NCBI GenBank assembly: GCA_902805475.1
Contig: CADCSX010000003.1
Coordinates: 310,001-374,000 of the forward strand
Direction of reading: 5' to 3'
DNA length: 64,000 bases
Source of the DNA: Entonaema liquescens
Taxonomy: Eukaryota > Ascomycota > Sordariomycetes > Xylariales > Xylariaceae
Notes under the pieces: generated by a model
What the model saw: only the letters and a program-made list of their open reading frames with translations
Databases searched by the model: none
Told to the model about the DNA's origin: nothing
Program-made: the position numbers and the translations under genes
Shown: positions 11,322 to 23,872 of the stretch, one piece after another
How the letters are laid out: every line of letters starts with the position of its first letter
Numbering within the stretch: the stretch's first letter is position 1

Positions 11322-13496
11322 ATGTCTGTCTTTCCATATCTGATTCGTTGCTCTAAAGCTGGAACTAAACGCTTTCTCGACCCCTTTACGCTGATCAAGT
11401 ATCAAGTACATTACCTACCTACGTGTTTCCCAAAATATCATTCTCTTTCCGCGACGATGGTCCCTAAAAGAAAGAAGTCAGCCGCCGCTCTCCAGGAAAA
11501 CGACCGGCCGGACAAACACGACCAACAGGACCAGCCTGGTCCTTCTCGCAGGAAGTCAGAGCGTATTGGAAAGAAACGGGACGATGCGCCGCAGCCTAAT
11601 GGCAAAGCAACCAACGGAGGAAGTCCTCCCTCGGTGTCGACTCGACCAAAGAAGAAACCGATGCCAAGGCCAGATGTTACAGAAGCGATCGGCGGCCTTC
11701 GTGAGATGGAGGATGCCTTCCGCGACGACACCAAGCGGCAGAAGCTAGCAATTGATGAAAGCTCAATCCCAAGCAAATCTGAGAAGGGCACGGCGGAATC
11801 AACTTTTTTCCGAGACCCGACAAAGATACCCAGGACTGTATCCCGGCGGAATTCGAAATGCAAGGCCTAAGGAAAAACACCAGAGAAAGAAAAAGGTTGC
11901 AGCAAAAAAGAGGATAGTGCTGTCAATGGGGAGAACGAGGCTTACGAAGATGGAGAGCCAGGCGACAGGGAGGAAGGGGGCGATAATCCTAGAGAGGAGG
12001 TCGACGTCAATGCCCTCAAACAGGAAGGCTCCAGACCACCTCCAGTTAACAGTGACTATCTACCATTACCGTGGAAAGGTAGATTGGGCTATGTGAATCC
12101 CCCCGAGCGTGATCATTAAGTGTATATAGCGTAGCATCTCTAACATTAGCCAGGCCTGTCTCAATACATATTTACGACTTTCGAACCCACCCGTATTCAG
12201 TTCAAGAACCTGCCGAATATCTTCCATTCTTGATCATCGCCACCCCCTTCAAGATCCTTCCCAACCCGAACATTCGACTAAGAATCGGCCGGACAAAGAT
12301 CAGCCAGCCGACGTAGCCAGGGGTAAAAAATATGTGGAAGCGCTTGGCCTTGCTAATGCACGTGATATTGTAAAGATGATCCGCTGGAATGATAAGTACG
12401 GTATAAAATTCATGCGCTTAAGTTCAGAGATGTTCCCTTTCGCCAGTCATGAAGAGTACGGCTATAAGCTGGCACCGTTCGCCTCAGAAGTACTTGCTGA
12501 AGCCGGAAGAGTCGCAGCCGAGCTGGGCCATCGGCTTACCACTCATCCTGGACAGGTTTGTCAAACTATTTAACATACGAAATAGCACCGCTAACCCCTT
12601 GAAAGTTTACGCAACTCGGTTCACCTCGGACAGAGGTTGTTAGAAACGCCGTCCGCGATCTTGAATATCACGACGAAATGCTTACGCTCTTGCGCTTGCC
12701 CGAGCAGCTCAATAGGGACGCCGTCATGATTTTGCATATGGGGGGTGTATTTGGCGATAAGGAGGCTACTCTGGATCGGTTCAGGAAGAATTATGCCAAG
12801 CTCTCAGAAGGTGTTAAAGCGCGGCTGGTATTAGAGAACGACGATGTGTCTTGGACGGTGCACGACCTCCTTCCGGTATGTGAAGAATTGAATATCCCAC
12901 TCGTTTTGGACTTTCATCATCATAATATCATGTTTGATAAAGGCAAAATTCGCGAAGGGACGAAGGATATCATGGAACTTTACCCAAGGATCAGAGCAAC
13001 TTGGGAGAGAAAAGACATCACACAAAAGATGCATTACAGCGAACCTTGTTCCGAAGCTATCACTCCTCGTCAGCGGCGGAAGCATCGTCCCCGTGTTCTG
13101 ACCCTTCCACCATGTCCGGACGACACGGATCTTATGATCGAGGCGAAAGACAAGGAACAGGCTGTGTTCGATCTTATGCGAACCTATAAATTGCCTGGGT
13201 GGGATACATTTAACAACGTTATCCCGTACGAACGCGAGGATGAAAACAGACCTCTACCAAAACCGCCAAAGAAGAAAAAGCGTAAGACCAAGAAGGGTGC
13301 AGATGCTGACGTCGAAGCTGAAGAGGACGCGGAGCAGGAGCTGAAGCCGCCGCCCGAGATCCCGGAATCGGAAGTTGGGATGGGCGGCCCTAATAACCGG
13401 GTGTACTGGCCCCTCGGGATGGAGGAATGGCTCCGCCCGAAGAAGAGGGAGGTCAAGAAGAAGAGAGCTAATGACGGAATGGACGAAGATGATTAG
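11322..13496 (+). CDS. uve1: UV-damage endonuclease UVE1/UvdE
   Basis: Nicks DNA 5' of UV photoproducts and starts an excision repair route independent of nucleotide excision repair. Exons: start at 11457 (or in frame at 11322) to a disputed junction at 11838-11912, then to 12092, 12154-12555 and 12606-13496. The TIM-barrel core is clear: RPPPVNSDYLPLPWKGRLGY, CLNTYLRLSNPPVFSSRTCR, MIRWNDKYGIKFMRLSSEMFPF, LTTHPGQ joined to FTQLGSPR, ILHMGG, LVLENDD, LVLDFHHHN and MHYSEPC, which include the metal-binding His, Glu and Asp residues of the family. The tail is lysine rich (KKKKRKTKK), a likely nuclear signal. Starting at 11322 adds 45 residues with basic and hydroxylated character that could target mitochondria. 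Between 11838 and 11912 the frame contains a TAA (11868-11870): either a 48-nt intron with weak sites or two compensating single-base shifts. Confidence 0.9.
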
Positions 13497-16400
13497 CTCC
13501 GCTTTCGGATTTGGGTAGTAGCATGCTGTGTTACAACAGGCTTGCATACTCGTCTATAGTCAGATACCACGGGATAAACTCGGCAAGGTGTAACGTTGAA
13601 AGCATTGTGCCTTTCCTCGTCGTCGCCCGGCGGTTTGAACGCTCCGTAGATATATATCTAGAGTATCATATAATATTTGCTTCTCGTCCACTACACACAT
13701 AACGTAATATCGTCAACGTCGTCGTATTTTCACGGATGCAAAATTGATACCTATCACATTTCTATTTACTATGCTCGTTACAAAGAGCTATCGTCCGGCA
13801 GAGCGGCTATGCCGATAAGCTGCAGTGAGCTTTACACCGCGTCCGTAAACTTCCTAGATTGATTTCTTGTTCTAGTTGAGGCATAGATTTGCGAGTCGAA
13901 GGAAGCTGAAAGTATTCACATGTTGGCCTATCGGTATAAATGACACTGGGTGATATTACCTCGGGGTATAAATTCCGTAGGGATAAGGCTGTTAGGCAAT
14001 TTAGAGCAACCATAAGAAAACAACACGTACTAATGACAACGTAGCTACGCCGAATACATTGCTGTAAATGCAGGGACTTGTAGCTTTCATGTATGACTGG
14101 TAATTATGTAGCCATGAGTGCTACTACACCATCCCATCCTCCTATATAAACAATTTCTTACGAGGGTCTCGATCATCCGGGCTAGGAGCGGTTGGTTCCG
14201 GTACTTACGAGTCTTAGGAAGGCTATGTGAATGTGAGTGATCTCATCTACAGCACGCGATGAGCCATCAATCGGGTAGCAAGAGTTGACAATGCCGAATC
14301 GCTTATCTGCAGAATAGACTTTCTAGCCTCTTTCAGCCCTTACACCACCTTGCATGTGAGGACACATTTACCAGCCGTGCGAGAGATAATACCGTCAATC
14401 TTGTTCAACTGTTACCGTCGCTAATTGGAACGCTAGATGTGTCCCCGAATCTGAGCTGTAAAAGGTGATACATAGGTACCGATGTAGATCCAACGGAAGT
14501 ATAAATAACAACTTATTACCTACCTAGGTATATTAGGTAGGTTACGTCGAGACGAACAAGAATCAAACGGCTGAAAGAAGGATATACTAAGTGCTCCTGC
14601 TTCCAGCTCACCGTATGCACTTAATACCTCTCGTAATAATGAATTAGGGGTCCTCGGGAATTTGATGCGTATATAACTATTGGCCACCATTGACCAACCA
14701 TGTCATCAAGCCACCATCGGCCCATGCAGAGAGTAGTGCGCAATGCACGGGTTTTCATCTCGTAAACAACATAATGGTACTGTCGTATCTACTACGGTAT
14801 AAGGCTTACAAGTCTCATATCAGAGTTCGGCAACTGGTTCACCGCCGGAAGCACGAACCAACAGTCCAAGACATCAGGGTCGCCCAGCACCTACCCATCT
14901 AGATAATGGGCAGAAGATAAGATCCCCGGGTCGATATCAACGGCCTACCATGGTCGCTCTCCCAACGGGAGCTGCTGCCGTATCTCGCTGCTGTGCTACG
15001 CGAGACCCCTGAACTACCGCTAGGGTAGCTATCAAAGCTGGGCTCATCGACCTACTATTTTGAGGTGATAGGGGTCTGTTCATGCATCACCGGCAGAGCA
15101 TTGGAGCGCTTGATACGTTTATTTCCTCGAGCCTCAAAAATCTCCGGATAAGCATGTGCTAGCGATCGTCGTTCCTACTCGTCCTTGGACATCTGCGATC
15201 GCCCTATTCCCGTGCGTACCGCCACGTTACGCCAGGTATACACTACCTACATGTCGTATATACCTATATAAAAGCACGCATATATCAGTCTTACCCTGCG
15301 GCAAACGGTCCAGGGGCAGGGGGGACGGGACAGGTGCGCTAATTATGTAGTACGCGCAGAGATAGACAGTCACCCTTTGGACCCTGGATTTATATATACA
15401 AACCTACCTTATTTCTTTTTTTTTCCTTCTCAGGTGGGAGAGGGGGGAGTTCCGAGCGTGTACAGCGGCAGAGCAAGAAAAACATCTTATTAGAGGACGA
15501 GAACGACATGCTGGTAAAATTCACGTCAAGGGGGAATGAGGAAATTTGGGAGATATGAGTTCCGTACATCCGGCTCAATGGGAAAGGGTCCTTGTCGCAA
15601 GTAGAGAGCATAAAGAAACAAGGCAGTTCGTGGATTGGCGCATTCATACTTTGTACGTACGTATACGTATGTACGTCAATTATAAGGGGGCGCTCATATT
15701 AGACGATAATGAATGCATGTTGCATGTTTGATGTTTGATGTTTGACGGTTGGATATAAACAATGATTTAAATGGAACAGGTAACAGATTTAAAAGGGGTC
15801 CTTTAATAATTATATTGCATCTGATACTAAACTCGAGATAAGTCGGAATGGGCCCGAATGGGGGGAGGGAGGGCTTTGGACTTGATGCTGCGATGATGCG
15901 ACGCCGTGATGCCGTGATGCCGTGATGCCGTGATGCCGTGACGCCGTGACGCCGTGCACGAGGGTCCGACAAAGTGGATAAAGGGAAATAAAAAAGAACA
16001 TTGAATGGATTAGGTAACGCCGTTATAGGCTGGCGATGCCGAAGGACGACAGAAAAACAAAAGTAAGGTATCATGAGGTCACTTGGAAACGTGGGCCTGA
16101 AAAGAAAATACCTTATGATGTCAGGTTTACCGCTTTGAAGGTTTTTCGGGAAGCATCCGTGGACCTGAAAAAAAGCTCGAGCCTTAAGCTGAGCAATGGG
16201 TACCTGACCACAGGGTGGATGTACCTAGGTACCTTGTAACTGTTTACCGAATAAGAAGTATAGATACTTTTTACGTTACATTGAGTACTTAGATTTCAAC
16301 AGGTCATTATGGGAGAGATCTCGTACCAGGGAATTTAAACATTGGAATAGTGACATAAGGTTCTCGTGAGATGGTGGGATGATCGCTCCCTTATTAAGCT

Positions 16401-17896
16401 GCTTCGCAGAAGGCGGCTCGTGCTCTTTAGGTACGAAATACGTACATTACATGTAAGCATGTACGAAGTTACATGTATGTACCTTAGGTACCTATTACCT
16501 ATACTGATTTTGACTCCACTATGTACTTAATGACCGTTGGTTACCTACGCTGCAAATCCCCACCTAACCACCACCACCACCTTGCACTATCCAGCCCATC
16601 CCACCTACGAAGCTGCACCTTCTGTAGCAAGGCATTAAAGCAAGCATCAAACAAGGCTAATAATACGACTTGACCCCGATGCTGTAACACTCGCAGGCAG
16701 TAGTGACAACCGTAGCGATAGCTATAGCGTTATTAGGTTAGCATATTGGATGTTTGTCCTCCCGATGGTCATTTCACCAGAGCCACCAGAGCCACCAGAG
16801 CAACCCGACCAGACTAACACTAACACCTGAACTACTTACAACGACCTAAACTAACGGGACTCGAACTAATTGATCTTCGAGTAAACGAATTCGTCACATC
16901 ACTCTCACCTTATTCTACTCGTGTCCCTTGTCGACGACTATACTAGCCTCGGATTCTTTGTCATTCTAATTGTCTTTTTTTTTTTCTTGTTCCGAGGGTT
17001 TTTTTTATATATCACAACTCGAGTCTTTCCCCTCAATCACAAGATCTCCCCACCAAGTGAGACAGATAGACACACGACATAGGGACAACACCATTAGGAA
17101 CTACAGGCCAATACGATATTACGATATTACGATAATACGCTACTGCATTCCTCTCACCCTCCATCATAAGGAAGGGAAAAAAGCCACACATCCTTACATC
17201 CACATATACCATACTTACAGGTAACACATGCCTTACCATCCATAAATCAAAAAAATTTCAACCTACAGGGACTCCAAAGTCCAGAACCCCAAACCCGTCG
17301 GTGCGATACTTGAGCATCATCATCATTGAGGGCGATCAGCATACCCATAGCAATACAATATACATAGCATACAATATACATAGCATACAACACTCACCCC
17401 CAGTTATCAGCTATCAGACATTAAGCCATATCCCCGAATAGTCAAATCATATCTATCAAATCACAAGCACACGGAGACAAGAAAAAGGTTAGGAAAGAAA
17501 AACCCACTATTTTCTACTGCAGGGTCCCAGGTTTCTTTTTCCCCGCGTCCGTCTGCCACCTTTTTTTTTTTTTCCAACTTTAACCTCCACAAATCTGCCA
17601 ACCGCCAAACCGCCAAACCGCCAAACTGTCAACCCGCCATCCTTCTTTTTTAGCCCTTGCTACCTTACTACCTTACATTATTACTGCCTACTTACTTTTC
17701 GCTTACCTCCGCCTACTTTCCCATCCACATTACTCCATATTTGCCCCCCAAGTTTATCAACATAACAAAACTTACTATCTTCCATTCCATCCCTTCCATA
17801 CTCTTCAATCCTTCCATTCAATATTCAGTACTCAAATACCTCAACCAAACTACCTCAACTCTACTTACCAATACGTTCTCTTCCTAGAGTTCCAAA
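13497..17896. other. long gene-free stretch upstream of GLC8
   Basis: About 4.4 kb in which all open frames are short and featureless. It contains an 8-bp minisatellite at 15903-15958, several GGTACCTA-type clusters (14518-14543, 16221-16235, 16480-16500), and from about 16960 a pyrimidine-rich region with long T runs (16975-16985, 17562-17575) and ACCGCCAAA repeats near 17600. The last 400 bases may be a long 5' leader of GLC8. A non-coding transcript is possible but cannot be shown from sequence. Confidence 0.5.
15903..15958. repeat. 8-bp minisatellite (GCCGTGAT/GCCGTGAC), seven copies
   Basis: Seven head-to-tail octamers. The first four read GCCGTGAT, the next two GCCGTGAC, and the last one diverges. 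Reading frames across it encode only the low-complexity repeat and are not genes. Confidence 0.92.
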
Positions 17897-18755
17897 ATGG
17901 CGACAGTGGAGTTGAGCCCCAAGGCTATGCACATCCCTCCGAGTCACGAAATTAAGCGCCCTAGAGGTACGTCATACATTTCTATCTATTTGTTATTCTG
18001 TCATTTCGCATATTTCTCGACTAGCGTGCCTTGGACTAATTGGGTCTCTCCTCATTGTAGGCATTTTAAAGAACTCATACCAAAAATCGCCACCTCCCGC
18101 ATCTCCCATCAAGGAAAAGGACTTGTCTGAAAAGGAGCTCACTATCATAAATACCCAAACAAATGCCGGCCATCGTCGCTCCTCCAGTGCCGCGAGTCGC
18201 CCACCCGGCTCGAGGCGCCAATCATCTCGTACACCTTCACACGGCCCGGATCAAGAATTATTAGATAACAACCAGCGTCTGAAATGGGATGAAGCGAACC
18301 TCTACTTGACCGAACAGGAGCGTACTTCTACCATGAAGATTACCGAGCCTAAGACCCCGTATGCCAGGCATTACGAGCCATCGGAAGACGATGACGACGA
18401 TGAGATGCTCGATGGTGAGCTTTCGCGGAAGGAGGAAATTCCCGGGTTATCGCTAGGAGAACCCGAAGAGGAGATCCCCGAGAGTGAATTTGGAGCCGCG
18501 CGCAAGCAGAGCAAGGTTCATGTTAACGACGAGGATGCCACACCGCAACATGATGCTGAAAACGAGCTTCTCGGTCTAACCCCAGAAGAGCAAGAGAAGC
18601 ACCGCAAGTTTGAGCAGTTGCGGAAGAAGCACTACGAGATGAAGGACGTCGCCAAATTCCTCGGTCATCCCGAGTCGCTTGACGAGCTTGAGGACGACGA
18701 GGAGGTTCCCCCGATGCCTACCATTAATGGCGCTGCTGTCGGGGCTGGCGACTAG
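17897..18755 (+). CDS. GLC8: protein phosphatase inhibitor 2 family protein (GLC8/IPP-2)
   Basis: Regulates type-1 protein phosphatase (Glc7/PP1), acting as inhibitor or activator depending on phosphorylation. Two exons, 17897-17966 and 18061-18755, joined across a 94-nt intron, encode 254 residues. Signature motifs appear in family order: RPRGILKNSYQ after the junction (the KGILK-type PP1 docking motif), LKWDEANLYLTEQER, MKITEPKTPYARHY (containing the PxTPY site phosphorylated by GSK3/Pho85-type kinases) and EKHRKFEQLRKKHYEM (the second docking helix). Charged, disordered stretches lie between them. The intron falls inside the first motif. The ATG sits at TCCAAAATGG, a good fungal context, after a pyrimidine-rich leader. 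Confidence 0.92.
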
Positions 18756-19265
18756 GAATACGGGTTAAGTTACTCTTCTCTTAAGAGAAACGCTGCCGAC
18801 TTTGGCGAGGGAAGGGTAAGCAAACTACAAAGACGGTTATAGGTGCGGTGAAGGGACATGCATGATGGACGGAGTTTAATGGCTAGGTGGATTGAGTGCC
18901 TCTTGATTTGTCTTCTTCCTAGAGGCACAATAGATGAATTTCGGTGTTGGGAGGGGCGAGCGACATACTACCATTGGGCTGGAAGAGATATGGTTATTTC
19001 CGGTTGATCACGGCTGTAGTTATAGATGCTCTACCTGCGTGGGCTTAGACCTAAACTCAATGAAACAACATTCATTCTTATTATTTTTGTCTTTCGGAAT
19101 TGGATCAAAGCCAAGAGACATTTTCGGGTGCTTTGCCGTGTCGCTCAGACACTGCAGTCTTATCCCTTTTTTTTTAAAAAAAAAAAAAAAAACAAAAAGG
19201 TTAGACGATCCCGAGTCTTATTCTAAGAATCAATGCGCCAATCATATAAATCACATCCGTTTGAA
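18756..19265. other. convergent spacer between GLC8 and LCL2
   Basis: About 0.5 kb of shared 3' region between convergent genes. A T9A17-like homopolymer pair at about 19167-19192 may mark polyadenylation signals or be simple sequence. No gene seen. Confidence 0.5.
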
Positions 19266-19707
19266 TTATAGCAATCCCTTCCGGGCGAGCTCAACCTTTC
19301 TCGAGGCCTCTCCCGGCTTGAATCCGCCCTTAGACACACATATCCGATGGCCGTCGCCAGTCTCAAACTTGTCCTCATGAGCAGGCCACGGGCAGGGGCA
19401 GTGGTGGGGGAAATGCACGCAGGCTGTTGGTCGTCGATTAGTTATTCAATTGCTCATTATACCAATGGTATGGATTAGGGGGATTCGTCTTACCGAGAGT
19501 GTCCGGGCAGAGATAGTTATCGCAATGCATGCGGTCGAAGTTGGAGCGGTAGATGGACGAATCGCTGGGCACGTTCTGCGGCTGTTGGCGTTGTTGCTGC
19601 CCGCCGCCGCCGCCGAACATCTGGTCGAAGAAGCCGAATTGAGCTTGCGCAAGAGAGGAGAAGAGAGTGAGAAGGAGGATTTGGAGGGGGGAGAGGAGGA
19701 ACTTCAT
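19266..19707 (-). CDS. LCL2: LCL2-like secreted protein (long chronological lifespan protein 2)
   Basis: Two exons read on the minus strand, 19707-19494 and 19423-19266, joined across a 70-nt intron, give 123 residues. A signal peptide (MKFLLSPLQILLLTLFSSLA) is followed by QFGFFDQMFGGGGG, a glutamine-rich stretch, NVPSDSSIYRSNFDRMHCDNYLCPDTL and, after the junction, ACVHFPHHCPCPWPAHEDKF, ending with RKVELARKGLL. This is the full conserved fungal Lcl2 pattern including its cysteines. Yeast Lcl2 is implicated in ER-associated degradation and chronological lifespan; the molecular activity is unknown. It is divergent from the bL27m gene 412 bp away. Confidence 0.93.
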
Positions 19708-20119
19708 CGTGATGGGAGTATAGCTTCGAAGTCCGGGATTACTTGAAATTTCGAGAATTTAGTGTTTAATTGGTTATGCACTTAATGCTATTTAATTGAG
19801 TATAGCTGACAGAATTGAAGCCAGCTACAATATGAAGGAATCGAGGCGACAATATCTATACCACTTGTTTTAATCTAGTGATTCTAGGTATCGAGAGGTG
19901 TAAGTGGTTATATGTACCTGACGTATATTTGGAATTGGTATTGCTGGCAACTTTCCACCTCTTATCGTTATCAAGTCTGCTACTTATCAAGGCTGACTAA
20001 GTCCGAGTTTTGTGGGTGCGGGACCCGAGCTTTTTTACAGGAACCAAAAGACCATCACCAGAACATCTTCCTGGAAGAACGATAACGGTTTAAACGGCGG
20101 TCCAACGACGTCTACAGCC
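19708..20119. promoter_or_regulatory. shared divergent promoter region of LCL2 and bL27m
   Basis: A 412-bp interval separates two start codons that point away from each other, so both promoters lie here. I see no distinct motif that I can name. The frame stays open upstream of 20120 from 20012, but that extension lacks targeting features. Confidence 0.5.
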
Positions 20120-21230
20120 ATGAGGATCGCTCAATTGCAGCGGCCAATAGTGGCGGCTGCTTCTGGAATATCAAGATCGGCACCTAGTACCACGATACGA
20201 CAGCTACGAGAAGTGTTCGGACAGCTGAGGATAGGAGCGAACAATGCGGTGGTAGAAGGTCGAAGAAATGCTACCGTCAAGGCGCAGGGTGCATATAAAC
20301 TACGAGATTCGAGTACAATTCCGAAGAAGCTGGGCGCGAAGAAGAGTGGCGGTATGTTTTGGAAATCATATTTATCATATTTATCATATCTATCACCGAT
20401 CTTCATTCCCAACTTCAATCACCAAAGAAACGCGGGGCAATATTCGGGGATATTCAGATACACATGAATACCCACCTATTTATATCATGCGTGGAGGAAT
20501 ATATTGGATATAACTAATATCTGGAACTACAGACTCCTACGTGATCCCCGGAAACATCATATACAAACAACGAGGCACAATATGGTTCGCAGGCGAGAAC
20601 TGCGGCATGGGTCGAGACCACACCATCTACGCCCTGGCTTCGGGCTACGTCAAGTACTACCGAGATCCCGCGCTGCACCCGAAGCGACAATACATCGGAG
20701 TCGTTTTCAACAAAGAAGACAAGCTCCCCTACCCCCCGCACGCCATGCGAAGACGTAAGCTCAACATGGTCGCCGTGCCTATCCCGCCCCCGCAACCCGA
20801 GCCCGCCCTCTCCGCCTCCGGTATCCCGACACAGGTCGTGCGCCAGGGCTACGGCCGCAAACCCCATCCTCGAGACGAGCGCATCATCAAGCTGAGGGAT
20901 GACGGCAGTTACGCCTACGCGGAAGAGAGTTGGCGACTGGGTACCCTCGTGCGTACCGAGAAGCGCAAGCTAGGCAGTCGGAGAGTAGCCATGAAGCACC
21001 GTCGCAGACGGGCGAAGGCTATTGCCCTCGAAATGCGTGCCGAGCGTGAGGACAAGATCGCTCGTCGCAAGGAGGCGCTCGACGCACAGCGCGCGGCGAA
21101 GGCGAGGCGTATGAAGGAGTATAGGGCTCGTAGGGCGGCAGAGGCGCATCAGAAGGCGTCCGGGCCGGGAGGTGAGATGCCGCCTCCGGGAGCGGGGGGG
21201 AAGACGAATCCGCCTAAGGTAGAAGCATAG
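20120..21230 (+). CDS. MRP7: mitochondrial large-subunit ribosomal protein bL27m
   Basis: A structural protein of the mitochondrial ribosome near the peptidyl-transferase centre. Two exons, 20120-20351 and 20533-21230, joined across a 181-nt intron, give 309 residues. The N-terminus MRIAQLQRPIVAAASGISRS is a typical mitochondrial presequence. The L27 core reads SSTIPKKLGAKKSG, then after the junction DSYVIPGNIIYKQRGT and GENCGMGRDHTIYALASGYVKYY. A fungal-type extension of about 190 residues follows, rich in arginine, alanine and lysine. Yeast Mrp7 has the same L27-plus-long-tail design. The ATG at 20120 is chosen over the open frame from 20012 because it gives the presequence. The intron carries a short TATTTATCA microsatellite. 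Confidence 0.9.
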
Positions 21231-22122
21231 AGGAGAGACTTGGAAGTATAAGAATTACTTCATAGATCAAGATCCCTTGCCCTGTCTAAGTGGAAGGGAC
21301 AAGATAAGCATGTCTTCTCTATGCTTATTCACCGAATAGTCACATAAGAGGTGGATTACTATAACTACGGCCTCACTTCAGCTCTACTGCTCTACTACCC
21401 TCTTGCCATGCAAGCCAGCTCTACGATGTATTATTATAAAGTACATAACTACCTACGTTTACAAAACACCAATGTACAAGAAATGGAGATCAAATTCTAC
21501 CGGATTGCGTAAGGCGAGGAGAAAGCCATTTGGTTGTGGTGTATCCGAGTATGCGATAGTCAGTGGGGAATTTCTCAAATGCGGCGAAATCCTATGGGAA
21601 TAGTCGTAAGATCCATTATTCCCCAGTGAGAACATACGAGTCGCTTCTTGCATGTGACTCTATATGTACGAGCCGACCACTTCATCATGGGATCTGCAAT
21701 GTCTTTTACTAGAACTGCGGATGAAATACCACCGAAGTACTTGATGCATATGATGTATCTATAGATGCCCAAGGAATATGGGGTTCTTCCATTTTTAATC
21801 TGAACTTTCCACTTTGATGATCTTAAGTGGGAGGAGGTAATGCAACATAGTGGTGAAGCACACCGGGCGTAGTACTTTCCCTTCCATGCATACTCCGACT
21901 GCATGAATTATCCGGTTCCGTTCCTGCCGGGCCGTGTAGTTCGTCCGGATCCGCGTTGGCTCTTTCCGGGGCCGGTGTTGTGACTTCCACCTCTTAACGA
22001 GTTGAAGTGTTTCTTCAATATTGGTTCACGGCGCATAGTGGGTGCATTACACTTGGCTTTATTCAATACTGCACATCTTCAGACCCATCCTCCGTCTTCT
22101 AGTCAACGTTGCTTGAGATACC
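21231..22122. other. intergenic spacer
   Basis: About 0.9 kb between the convergent bL27m and GST genes. No coding sequence, RNA gene or repeat could be supported. Confidence 0.5.
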
Positions 22123-22943
22123 TTACTTCTTCTTAGTTGCGTCTTCTTCCTTCACAACACCACTCTTCGCCATCCCTTCCTCTCTTATAGCTACAGCTTT
22201 CTGTACCGTGGGCCTTTCAAGTAGCCTATTATACCAAGCATCATAATGCGGGTACTTTCCCTCTAGATGAATATCCAAGATACCCAATAGGAGAGCCGCG
22301 ATCTGCTCCCACATAACCCAGGCAAGATCGGCAACAGTGATTTTATCACCGACAAGCCACCCAGAGGGCGAATTCGAGAGATGTGCCTCGAGAACTCCCC
22401 GTACACGCTCAATCTCCTTCACGTATCGATCAATTGCGGACTGGACCTTTTCAGGGTGAAGCCGGTAAAACCACATAGCTTGACCGTAGTAGGGTCCTTG
22501 GCCTGATATGGATGTTAGCAAAGTGGATAGGGTATGAGAGGCATCACTCGGGAAGCTTCACCGGAAATTTGGAAGGCGATCCATTGTTTGATCAAATACT
22601 TTTCGGGTGAAGTCGTATAGCTTAGTTTATTCTCCTTGTCGTAGTTCTCAATGAGGTATTCAATAATAGCACCCGACTAGACGTAAACATAGTTAGTGAT
22701 CCTGATATTACCCCTTTGGAATTGGGGTTTTCTTACCTCCCATAGAGTGATCCCGGTGTTCGGGTCTTCTATTGCTGGAACTCTTCCGTTCGGGTTGACA
22801 TTGATGTATGGCTCTTTCTTCACATCTGAGAATTCAACGATCTTGTGCTCAAAGGGAATATTGAGCTCCTCGAGGATTATATGTACTTTTAAGGGGTTGG
22901 GACCGCTGTTACCCCAGAGGATGATCGGCTTGAGTGATGACAT
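22123..22943 (-). CDS. glutathione S-transferase, fungal Ure2p-like class
   Basis: Three exons on the minus strand, 22943-22737, 22676-22562 and 22502-22123, join in phase to 233 residues. The N-terminal thioredoxin fold reads ILWGNSGPNPLKVHIILEELNIPFEHK and NPNGRVPAIEDPNTGITLWE, then SGAIIEYLIENYDKE, where SGAII is the glutathione-binding segment. The all-alpha half has QGPYYGQAMWFYRLHPEKV and WLVGDKITVADLAWVMWE. This combination marks the fungal Ure2p/GTT-related class. The prion-like N-terminal extension of yeast Ure2 is absent, so a detoxification or peroxidase role is more likely than nitrogen control. A charged KKK tail ends the protein. A sulfotransferase-like gene lies about 0.9 kb upstream on the same strand. 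Confidence 0.9.
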
Positions 22944-23872
22944 GTTGAACGATAGGCTTGGCAGAACTCGACAGCTACAGACTCAAAGAGTGATTTGCTG
23001 TTTCGATGAAATTCTCATAGTCTACGAGAAGAAAGGCTAGGGAATCCGTCGATTTATATTCGTCATGGCTTTGCAATAGATTGACCACATTTTGTAATCA
23101 GGTAGTCTATCCACCCAGAGCTTCTAGGTTTAATCAACTCGATTCCTCCGTCGCTCGGGCTACTCGTCTCCTTATTTCCTACCTAGGCAGTTTATCAACC
23201 GGAGCTAATTAGTTACGGAGATAGCTAGACCCGAATCAAGTTCTTAGATGGACCCGGAGTGTTGCTACGAATCCTAACAACGACCTTTGCGATGATTCTA
23301 GTATAGAGGGCATTACGCTAACATGGGTTTAAGCGACGGTCGGGACAATTGCACTTAGGAATTTAGTCAGCTCTACTAACCCGACGATTCTACAGAATTA
23401 ACAATATTGCCATGAAGGTATATTATAGAAATTGCTCTCGTAACGGGAAATCTGTTGAGGACGTGCCAGCTTACAAATCAAGCTTTCCTTGACCAACCAC
23501 TTTCAGCTAGTCACTTATCCCGCATCCGGGTTACGCTGTTATTCTAGAAATATATTTATAATAGTTCGATGACTAATAAGAATCATAGCGAAGGATTTGT
23601 ATCTATGCGTTTCATCTATTTTGCAATCTATTCACGGGAGAATACCTTATCTAACATGTGGAACAATATATGGCATCGGTATCGAGTATAACGAATGAAA
23701 TACATAAATGTGATGCCTCTAGTTCTGCACCTATACTCTTAGACAGCTGTCAAGCCTTCGATTTCTCCGCTACATACCTAGTATCTGTAACCCTTTAGTG
23801 CGATGACTTCGTCGTGACTGATATGGAAGGCATGTGTTCCTATAACTGCTTAACTATTGTCATCAAATGGTA
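22944..23872. other. intergenic spacer
   Basis: About 0.9 kb, AT rich, between two minus-strand genes. It should hold the GST promoter. No further feature seen. Confidence 0.5.

Noticed and set aside
15694..16074. Minus-strand ORF over the octamer minisatellite
   Set aside because: Its middle is the translated repeat (HGITASR units) and the rest has no features.
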